In this document: piece after piece, positions 8,409 to 19,000 of the stretch | How positions within the stretch are numbered: position 1 is the first letter of the stretch | Layout of the letters: each line of letters opens with the position of its first letter | Source of the DNA: Saccoglossus kowalevskii | Taxonomy: Eukaryota; Hemichordata; Enteropneusta; Harrimaniidae | Assembly: GCF_000003605.2 (NCBI RefSeq) | Contig: NW_003106606.1 | Span: forward strand, 110,647 to 132,523 | Direction of reading: 5' to 3' | Length of the DNA: 21,877 nt | The notes under the pieces: model-generated | What the model saw: the letters and a program-made list of their open reading frames with translations, nothing else | Database searches by the model: none | What the model was told of the DNA's origin: nothing | Translations under genes and position numbers: made by a program

Positions 8409-9160
8409 TTATTATTATACATCTTTTCCTTCCAACGATACATCATGGGAATGCAGAAATCCAAATTGTTTAAAACAAAATCAGCGAACTACTTTGTCTG
8501 GAGTTCGGTCAAACCCTGGTGGCAGCCATGTTTGTTTTTATTATTAAAGGACGCTTATGGCACGCTGTAACTTATGACGTTACGGTGACAGATGTATAAT
8601 AATATTAGTTGTTTTTCAATAAATATTTCTAGTGGAAATCAGGTTGGTTTACAGTATATGCAGAGCTATGTAATAATAATATTAATAATCTTTATAGCAT
8701 AATCATATCTTTATTTAGATATTGAATCATAAAAAAGAAAATAACAATAAAGATGAAGAACTGGGGAAGAAGCAAAACTGGAAGTGCTAAAATAGAAAAA
8801 TAGAAAAAAAAAATAGTTTATTTAGGGGCAGCTGGTAGTTTTTTATAATGATTTTCTCTGGCACTGAAACAGTTATAGATGTAGCTTGCTGGTTTTATTA
8901 TTTTTTGGCTGTTATTGCTTGTATTAATGTATTAAATTTGTGTCTTGCAACATTACAGTCCTCTCATTTTCATAATACTTGCTTTCACGTAAGAACTGCA
9001 TTTTGTCTTTATCTATGTATGTCTTCTTCTCTCGGCCACTCTAGGTCATAGGCTATTCCCAACCGTACTATTGTACTCAAGTGAAATTATTGTCAGATCA
9101 TTATACAGTACCGGTACTGTGATAAATTCTTACTTAAATTGTTTTCATTCATCCTATAGG
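8409..9160. other. Region upstream of MOV10L1, probable promoter or 5' intron
   Basis: No coding gene seen. Points of note are TATGACGTTACGGTGACA near 8573, a MYB-like AACAGTTA at 8868, CCAACCGTA near 9060 and an acceptor (CATCCTATAG, ending about 9160) 25 bases before the first MOV10L1 ATG. The acceptor suggests a non-coding first exon somewhere here; its place is not determined. Confidence 0.4.
9105..9120. promoter_or_regulatory. 16-bp perfect palindrome ACAGTACCGGTACTGT
   Basis: A perfect 16-base palindrome 66 bp before the first possible MOV10L1 start codon. The factor, if any, is unknown. Confidence 0.45.
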
Positions 9161-9185
9161 CTACCTAAGGTCAGTCAGTCAATAT

Positions 9186-10060
9186 ATGGTTAAGGCAGTC
9201 AAGTCTGATATCATGTTTAGTGCAGTGAACAAACTGGTTGGGTTTTTAACTAAAAACGAGTTTTGTCGAGAGCAAGATCAAGGTGACGTTGAAACAGAAG
9301 TCAGAAATGATTTTGAAACAGTTTGGCCAGTATATTATGCGGGAACTGGTAAGAAAGAAGAAAATATGTCTGTTGGTTCTTCCCCGTTGAAAAATGTGAA
9401 GATGGATGATCTGTCTAGTAGTGACGAGACTAAGACGTATTTTACCGGGAAAGTTACTCATCTACATAGTGGGTATGGCTTAGTTGATAATGCAGTTTAC
9501 TTTGGCTATGATACAATTATTGGAGGCTGTCGACCGCAGGTAGGCACCAATGTACACGTCACTGCTATTCGTGATCATAGTGCAGGAGGCTGGAAAGCTT
9601 GCAGCATCATGCCGTCGTCTGATTGGGACTGCACTGAGCGGAAAACATCATTAGAGCCTGTTGCTTCTACAGTTATTGGATTGATCACCAAGACTTTTAA
9701 AAATACGGGTATCATCAACGACACAGTGACCTTCACGTTTGATGCCCTGATGCCAGGTTACCATGCATGCCCAATGGATTGGGTACAGTGTGAAACCAAC
9801 ACAGATGAAGCCACACTGAAAGTTTCTGCTGTATCAGTCAAACCTCTACGAGAGAAAAGCTTTGAAGGAGAGATTACAAGTCTATATCATAACTCTGGCA
9901 TCATTGAAGGAGATATATACTTTTCTGTTAGTGCATGTCCACGACACTTTTATCCACGCAAAGGAGACATCGTTGAAGGACAAGCAATTGAAAGTAAACA
10001 GAATAATGCAAGTTGGAGAGCAGTGTATGTGAACCCAAAAAAGAAGTCAGAAAACAACAG
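9186..10060 (+). CDS. MOV10L1: MOV10L1 coding exon 1: three S1/cold-shock-like repeats
   Basis: The exon encodes 291 full codons plus two bases, ending AACAACAG|GTAAAA (phase 2). Repeat 1 is at residues 87-146 (FTGKVTHLHSGYGLVDNAVY), repeat 2 at 162-219 (VIGLITKTFKNTGIINDTVT) and repeat 3 at 226-283 (FEGEITSLYHNSGIIEGDIY). Each has the G-x-(V/I)-T/S, G-(L/I)-(V/I)-D/N/E and (V/I)-x-F pattern of the small RNA-binding barrels found in vertebrate MOV10L1. The first ATG is at 9186, but Met10 (9213) begins MFSAVNKLVGF, which aligns with the vertebrate start, so it may be the true start. Confidence 0.92.
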
Positions 10061-13000
10061 GTAAAATTAGTCCAAGAATGCTCTTATTAATGCGGGAAAT
10101 GAGTTGGGTAATTCAGAGCCATTCATTTATATCGTTGTATAAGGTAGATTGGCTTTATTTCTGTTGAGTTGCAGGGATGTTTACAAGAATCAATCACCTC
10201 ATAAATTATATAAAAATGATTTATTTAGTAACAAATATGATGTGTCAGTCACTGAAAACCTATCACTAGGAAAGCTGATAGAGGGGCAAGAAAAGTGTGT
10301 AACTGTATGGATAAGGTAAGACATGTTATTTTAGCTTTCAAGCTGCAAGTGTATATTATTATGTAGTAACTTTTCACCTCTTTACATTCAAACTTAATTA
10401 ATAAATATTTAGATGTTATTACATGACGATTCCTGCAATATCCTATTAAGTGATTTTGGTATAGTGACAAGTTGCAAAATTTATGACACAATATCATTTG
10501 GGGAGGGATGTAATTGTGATTCGAATTTGATATTTACTTGTACTCAACTGCAGATCCCCAGCTAGCACACCAAATAATAGTTGTCAACCAGTTGTTATAA
10601 TCAGTTGTAAAAACAACATTGAAACATGCTGTGGTTGTTAACATGCATAGTGATAATTCAAGCTACACAGTTAGAAATATTTTACATATTTGATGAGTTG
10701 TTGAACACAAGATCAGATTTTACTGTAGGGTCAAATGACCGCATGTTCCATGATTCCGCTAGGTTAAGGTAGAGATGCAGTTTACCTGACAGGTGTTTTA
10801 ATTAGTTAATTACGAAACCAAGATGACCTCCCTTGTCCACAAAACTATATATTTTCGGAAAGCTTATTGTATGAATTTTAAAATTTTGTTAGTATTTTTT
10901 TATGAACACTGTAGTTTGAAATATGCACAAAAATGTGCTTTTTTTGGTCAAAAGTGATTTAGCTGTTAAACCATGCTTCTGTTTCCTGTCAAAATTGGTT
11001 CATGGGTACATCTGTTTACTATGAAGAAAGTGCCGTCTTGAAAACTGTCTACCAGTTGTCAATTTTGCAGGGCAGCAGCTCAAATTTCACTACTTCACGT
11101 TTATGCATGAATTAACACCCAGGCTAGTTGTCTGTACGCTTGCTGTAACACTGTTCAACCAAAAACAATGTTCCGACGGCGTTTTGAAGATAAACACATT
11201 GTCAATCATTTGTGAAAATTTCAAAACAAAAGGTCAAAGCGTCTAGGAGCTATTTTTTGGGATGTGCACTAAAAAAGATAATTGCTAATTTGCGTAACAA
11301 TTCACTCAGTAAGAAGTTTGCTAATGCTCGTAATTAAAATGGCTTTAACAGTTCCAAATTTAAATGTATTATCGTTTTGTTAAAAGTTAAATATAGTGCA
11401 TAATATGGAGATCCCGTCATTTCTTTTTTTCACCATGTTTCTTTTTTTATTATTTATGTACAGCCTTGCTAAATCTTGCTAAGCATTCAAAAGAGAGAAT
11501 ATTTGCACCTGTTATCTATATTTTAAAATCGTCGTTTGAGTATGTTCCACTATTCACAATTCTACAAAATTTTAACAGTCTATAGCCAAGACTGTTTGGA
11601 TAATAAAAAGCAAAAAAAAAAAAATTCACTCCAAAGTGCCCACGAACCTGCATCTCTACCTTAATATAAGTTGCATACATCAAACGCATCAGTCCCAAAA
11701 AAAATGCGTTTCAATGGACCATCAGTGCGTACACTTGAGTGACCATGTCCTTGTAACGTCAATTTCATTTGGTAAAAATTCAGCTAGCACATTTTATTAA
11801 AAATGTTCCAAAATGAAGCATTTCTGGAAGTATTTTAGGCTTATATTGATTGATTTGCTTCAAGATTGGCACGTATATACAATGTACCTATAGACAGATA
11901 TTGTCCTGGTATATTCCACTATTGGTACCGGTATATTGTTACTCTCAAGCTTTCATGCCAAAGTCATTTTTTCCTCAAAATTATTCTGCTGATCTGCACT
12001 GGCTCGGAAGATGAATTCTGATTGGCTAAAAAAACAAAAAACTTGTGGCGTTGAATGCACGTTCATTCTCAGTAATGTTATGCAAATTAGAAATTCAAAC
12101 TAGCTAATCATTTACAACCTTCCGAGCCAGTGCAGATTAGCCCAAATTATTAGACCTGTAGTCAATGTGTGGTTATGTACATTTGGTATAATTATAGTAA
12201 TTAATGAAATCTTGGCCTGAGATAAATACATGTAGATTGATCTGCTTGGTCTGACCATGAGCAGTTCCACAACTTGTATTATAACTAATTTCTTTTGTGT
12301 AACTGCAATATTTGTTTTCATGTTGCAGAAATCATGGTCTGACCACACATATTTTAAGTGGATGTAGCGTGTGCAGTAAAGATAGACAGCTAGTTTTTGA
12401 AATTCCATCAAAGGAGAGTAGAAGCCAGCGATACAGGAACCTAAACACTAATATATACCCTCAGACACCGATCTATGTGAAGATCATCTGTAAAGCTAGG
12501 TAACTTTTATTTTGATTATCTAGACTCGCTTACAGACCCGGAAACAGGGACTTATGGATTGCTCTATGTGCATGCATCTGTTTGTGCATCTGTGTGTATG
12601 TTTCTATACCTGTATCCAAGACATGTCAAGACAGATCGCATTAAAACTTCACACATACATCATAATAATATATTTTAGGATACATAATGCCCGTCCATTT
12701 GGTTTTAACAATCAGATTCATGATAGTGGTCATTTAAATGATAACAATTTATAAAATCAAAAAACGTTTCCATTCTGCATGCAATCAGATCTTGGTTGAG
12801 TATGGATGAATTTTGTTCACACTTTGTACATACATTGGACATTGTGGGACCTTGATATCATATCGTTTTTTAGATGAGATGACCGACAGATGGCCATTTA
12901 TTTTCAACAAATTCTGTTCCAAAGCTATATCTTCGACGTGTGTGACTGCATTTCTGAAACTTGATAATTACTTATATTTTTAGTCATGCAATAACTTACT

Positions 13001-16000
13001 ATTCACTCAATATGTATGTCTTTTGACTTCAAGATTACTATCATCTATTTTGCTATTATTAATTTACACTCACATTTTGCGATGTGCTTGAATGATTGTA
13101 TATAGATAGACTTGACATTGGAAAAGGAACATTCACAAACCTTGTAAGCTAGACTGACAGTTAAATTAGAATACTGTAATACACTCTATTTCAGCTGAAA
13201 TTAATTTTTGCTGAAAAAACATGCTTGATGTTTTGTATGGAGTTTATATTTTCACTGATTTTTGATCAGTTGAAAGTAAATTACAGAAAAAAAAATATTT
13301 TCATTTCGAGACAATAGCAAAATTCCAAGGGAAAATAAAAGTGCTTTACACTCTGCAGTCACTCTACTAAGACGGTTAGGAAGCGCCACGTCGTTCTATT
13401 GTAACTACCCTTGTCTCCATAAACCTTGAAACAAAAGAGTTGTTAACGAGCTAAGAAGACATTAGCATAAAACTGGCGACGGAAAACACGCGATAAATCA
13501 TGAGACATTGCGAGAGTTGCGTCATTTTTTCCCACAAAGCATTGCAATACCCTTTCACCGAAGAGCAGTCTCAAACGCGGAAATAAACATGCTTTGTATA
13601 TACACGTTTTTCCCCGGGAAAATCTTGCTGTCTTGTATGGCATTCTGAAATTATTAATAGTTAATAGAATACTACATTAGTAAATCTCCCAAAAAATTCC
13701 CACACAAAAATTAACATCTGGTATTTTACCCTGTCTCGCCCCTGTCTCGACTGAATCAAAAAGCAGTGCAAACATGCTGAAATAAACCGTTCATAAAATT
13801 GTCACAAAGCAAAGTCATAACAAAAAAATATTCAAACGAAACTAAAATATGACTCGTAGCACCGAGACAGCTGAACGGGATTTGTATCAGTCGTCAAATA
13901 AAGCGAATGGAGGGATATGAAAACACAACAATCAAAAATCTCTTTCATACGATTACTTCCATTGAAAACCATGCAGTAAAGCAACATGGCGACCACCTCC
14001 ATAGACGAAAACATGCAAAATTTCCCAATAAAGCGACTATAAAAACACACAAAAATAGCAAGAATGGACAAAAGAATATTGTACAGGTTTGCAGACATCA
14101 ATGTTTTTAGCGTTAAAATTGTTTCTAAACTGAGCGAGGGGTTTATTTTATGGACCGAAAGACTGTTAGAGATCAAGACAGAGACTGTCAACAAAACACC
14201 GTTTTCTCGAGTAAAGCATCTTCAAGATTGCATAAGAACGCTCATCTGTAAAATACAATATCACTCCTAGTCATAGTTCAGTTGAGATTGTAGTTTGATG
14301 TAAAAATAAAGCACAATTTCAAAAATTCAGTCGTCTCGAGCAACATCGAACGCAATGAATAATGGAGAAAAATAGCGCCCTCCGATGACAATTACGTCAT
14401 AGTTTTGAGACCAGCTTAGGTTCTCAAGCTGCTCGTTCACACCTTTTAACAATAGCGCTTCTTAACCGTCCTAGTAGTCACTGTGCACTATGCTAGCTCT
14501 CTACCACCTATTCACACCATGTTATGTAAATTTTCAGGTCATGCTTATTAATAGCAATGTGCATGAACTATAATAATATTGTAAGTTTCCAATCTTAATT
14601 TCACGTTTTATTCATTTGCATTTCATTTTTGTTTGCTTGCTTGTTTGTTTGTTTGTTTGTTTGTTAAATACATGTTAAATATTGCTAGTTAATGAAAATA
14701 TTTGTCAAACCATGGACGTACTAGAGATGGACGCTGCACGGTGATTCACACCTCATAAGACGTATTGTCTTTCTATTGTACTCATCTTAAATTTATGAAT
14801 AGGCAGACGTACTTTCATCTTGGCTGAGTTGCCGCCCGATCTTAGTTTTGATTTTTCACGACAAGATTCGAATCTTAAATTTTATATTATATTGGGTCAA
14901 AAAAATAAATACAGACCTTGCCCATGAGCTGGTGCAATGTTCAGTTGTAAATCGAAGGTTTAACGCAGATCCGTATATTCTAGGCAAGTTTACGAGCATG
15001 TTTGTACCGATCTTCTGCATTTGTTAACAATTTTAATTTAATATTGCCAGTAAACCCGGTGTGAGCGAATGACATTAGTTATTTATCCGATGTTCAATTC
15101 GAGTGAAATTTACAGATGGCACAAAGCTTGAAATGTTCAGAAAAGTTCGGCCGCCATAATTCTATGTTAAACATGGACTTCTTTAACATTAGCTATCACA
15201 TTAATGGTGGGCTCTCGTGAGAAACAATACTGCTGTTCGTCCTTTTCGGGGACGGCTGAGTCGACAGTTTCAATGTCCTCAATATCAAAACCATTATCGT
15301 CTAGTTCTAAAATGTCGGGATCAACGAAATCCGAACCGAAACCAAACTTTCTCTGTTGCCTGTTCGTCGCCATTTTGTTTTCTCTTGACGATTGTAAGCA
15401 AATTGTTGGGGGTGTTCGGGACAAAACGAAGATGAACCGAGCTATAATGGGGCGTGTTTGTGGTCGTTTCCCGTGAACAGGAAATTATGCAGACACGATC
15501 TGGATTAACAGTAATCCAGTGGTGACAACGCACATGCATCAAAGCGAGTAAACACCTTGCAGCGTCCATCTCTAGTACGTCCATGGTCAAACCAGCTAGG
15601 CTATACAGTTTGCTATAAAAATTAAGATTAATAAAGTTTTGAATAAAATGAGTTGTTTAATCACCCTTTTATTCATTCATTTGTCTATCAGTAATCTTGG
15701 AGAAAACAGTCAACTGATTGTCTTTGACTTTGGTAAGTTTGTGATTGGAAGATATGTCAAGTTTGAAGTAGAAGATCCTGAGCAGAAAATATTAATGGTG
15801 AAAGCACCATATCAAAAGAGTAATAGATATGAGAGATTTAGACAATCACAGGGAATGGGAATGCAAAGTGAAAAATGGATTATACCAGGTGAAAAACCTA
15901 TCAAGTAAGTATTGTTTCCCATATTGGTCTATTTTGATGTACTGTATCACATGGTAGCTTGAACACAACACATCTACATTGTATATCCATGTTGTAAAAA

Positions 16001-19000
16001 TATGATACTATAACTAGTCTGTTTCTGCTTAATAAATAATTTACTAGTAGTAGAGTATACTAAGTTTTGGTAAAATTACCTGTAAACAAAAATTCTAATA
16101 CTTAATGCTTAAATTATTAGTAGCACATGCATTTACATAAATTACAGAGATTTGGTCAAAATAATTAATATTTCAATAATTTAGTATATAGTCAAGGAGA
16201 TTTTTGATTTACCAGTATATGCGCTTCCATTGAAAAATATTGTTCAGTGTTATATATATGTCTCTTGTAGCATTGCATCATACAAAACAGCATTACATCG
16301 TATAAAACAGCATTACATCATATAAAACAGCATTACATCATATAAAACAGCATTACATCATATAAAACAGCATTACATCGTATAAAACAGCATTACATCA
16401 TATAAAACAGCATTACATCATATAAAACAGCATTACATCGTATAAAACAGCATTATAAAACCTACAATAGTATCATAATGTGGTAATCATCGGTAGGTCC
16501 CAGGCTTGCATGGGCGAATTTGTTGTTAATTGTAATTTTTCACAGTAGTATTTGTACTTGACAGCAATAGAACCATGATGCTGCCTTTCGCGACTTCAAC
16601 AATACTTTGTACCACTAGAGTTGAGAGATTGTCTGTTGCAGAGGAATGATATAACAACAATCAGACCTGAACTTGCAGAGGTATTGTTTATGTAATGTTT
16701 TTTGTAATTGTGCCTCACAGTTGTTGTTTTCTCAATATATTGTTCAATTTATTGAATTCATTTGTAGGAAGGCTGATGAGAGCAAGTCCCATTATAATTA
16801 TTATTTTAGTTATACATTTATTCTGGTAAACCCAAATTTGTCTCTTTGTAAACTGTGGCCACTGCGATTGTATTCAATTGCAGATTGTATTAGTAACTGT
16901 ATATAATCACACAACTGTATTAGCTCACATTTTATGTGAAATAGTATATAATTGTGAATCTCGCATATTTTGTCAACCTACACTGTTTTTTTTATGAACA
17001 AGTCTTTGCACCTTGGTTAAGACAGTTTAATTTTACCCAAGGTACAGTGCTTGGAGTTTGATCAATCATATCATGTAGAGCCTTTAACAGCTGAGCTAAT
17101 AGGGTTTAATTTGCTTCGTTTATCAATGAAACTTCATAGTATAGAATTATGAAATGAAAATAGACTTTTTGTATTTATGTAAACTAACTGTGAAGAGACA
17201 GGAATGTGATACAAGCTTAGAGTAATGCTGCCCACTGATGTCAACATTTGTTTTGAACCTTCATCTTTGTATGACTTCGATTACACTTTTGACAATCTTT
17301 TGTGATTTTGAGAAGTGGGGATTGCACTGAAAATATTCTTTATCACAGATCTTGACTTGATTTTTTTTTTACGTGTTTCCTATTTTTTGATTTAACTTTT
17401 GACATTATCTTTCACTAGCCACTGTCTATGACAAACTACATTGGATATTTCACAACAATGCTTCATCTTGAAGAAATACAAATGGAGATTGATATCAGAC
17501 AGTTTGATATAGAAATGGTGAATATCAAAACTTTTTTATGCGTGTATATATACATCTAATTATGTGTTCATGCCTATACACAGAGAATTGCGTATCAGAG
17601 AAATAGGTATCAAGCGTTAACAATAGATAAAACTCTTGGACAAAACAAGTGATTTGTAATAAATTTATTGCTTAAAAATATTTTCTATTGGTTGACAGCA
17701 ATAAAATGTTAGTAATAAAGTACAATACATATAAAACTAAAGTAAAAGTATTGTTATTGTTATTTCTGAGTTCAAATATTTTTGTATATGTATTCACCAA
17801 CTTGTCTTATTATTATGTCTTCTCTTGAACTCGTAATATATTTAAATATCTGGACTTTATTTTTTTTATTCTTCTGGAATATTGATATTATTAAATAACT
17901 TTTGTCTTTCTTTTTGTTACCTAAGACATTCCATGAAGAAATGTTCTTCATTTTGTGTTTTAAATGTGTTCTGGGTTGTGTATATTGGTAATTATTTTCT
18001 GAATTGTGCCCACTTGCGGCAAAATTTTTTCAAACTGTCTTACTGTGGGAGCTGTTAGATATGGTTGGGGGGGACTTAACTCTCTTGAAATCTTTGATTA
18101 ATCACTTTGAAATCTGATTTTCTCATGAAAGGTTTCCATGATGCCACATGGTGAATATTTGGCCTTGACTGTGCCTGGGTTAGCTGAGGGTAGACCATCA
18201 GTGTTAATTGGTGACAAGGTTATTCTATCTGTACCAAATAATAATGACTATGCTACACCACAATATGAGGGATTTGTACATGATGTGAGTATTGTATTAT
18301 GTAACACACACTCTACATCTGTATGTGCAATAAATCACAAAAGTCTGTCAAGTAGGCGTACACACTATTCAATATGTGCCATGTTTATTTTAACAAAATG
18401 TGTACTGAAATACAAAGGATCATACAGTTGTCAGATAAGATTAATTTCTTGACTTTTTTTTTAATAAAATCTTTTCAGTGGTTGCTTTTTATACCTGTGT
18501 GTTTATTTTATTTCTCTGTATTAGGTTTTCCAGGAAGAATTGCTTTTAAAATTCCATCCGGAATTTCATCAAACTTACAAAGGAGAGGAATATAATGTTA
18601 TGTTCACGTTCAATAGGTTTGTCTTCTCAAAATATCATTCTGCTTTCATATTACTGATATACCGTGATAGCTGATTCTCTGAATGAAATGTACCACACAT
18701 CATGTGACATATATAGAACATAAAGTGTGCTTGAGTTCATTATGGATTTGTAGAGTTCCTGTGCATACCCTGAAAACAAGGGATATTGGCTTAATTCATT
18801 CAAAATTGATATAGGACACTGTTATACATTGTTGCACATTTACAGTGTTCAATGACAATACATACAATTAGATGTGCATTGCTACATGGCGGCCATTTTG
18901 CCCTTTCTCTATTCTCAATGGTGGCTTTTGCACACAATGACCATATTAGCAGTGTTGTATGGCACATGCAATGACCATAAAGGCAGTGGTGAATATGGCA

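Noticed and set aside
13832-14194. 120-codon minus-strand frame in the 1.1 kb element
   Set aside because: Hydrophobic, AT-driven composition with no recognisable domain; it overlaps plus-strand frames of similar quality.
15204-15476. Plus-strand frames of 90 and 72 codons in the 875-bp element
   Set aside because: They are antisense to the acidic minus-strand frame, low in complexity (Ser-rich) and overlap each other.
15889-15904. Extension of MOV10L1 exon 4 to the GTAAGT donor (adding GEKPI)
   Set aside because: Although the residues look plausible, phase 2 does not fit exon 5 and runs into TGA; kept only as a possible alternative splice.
16271-16450. CRISPR-like array
   Set aside because: The 20-bp units are contiguous with no spacers, and the context is an animal gene intron.
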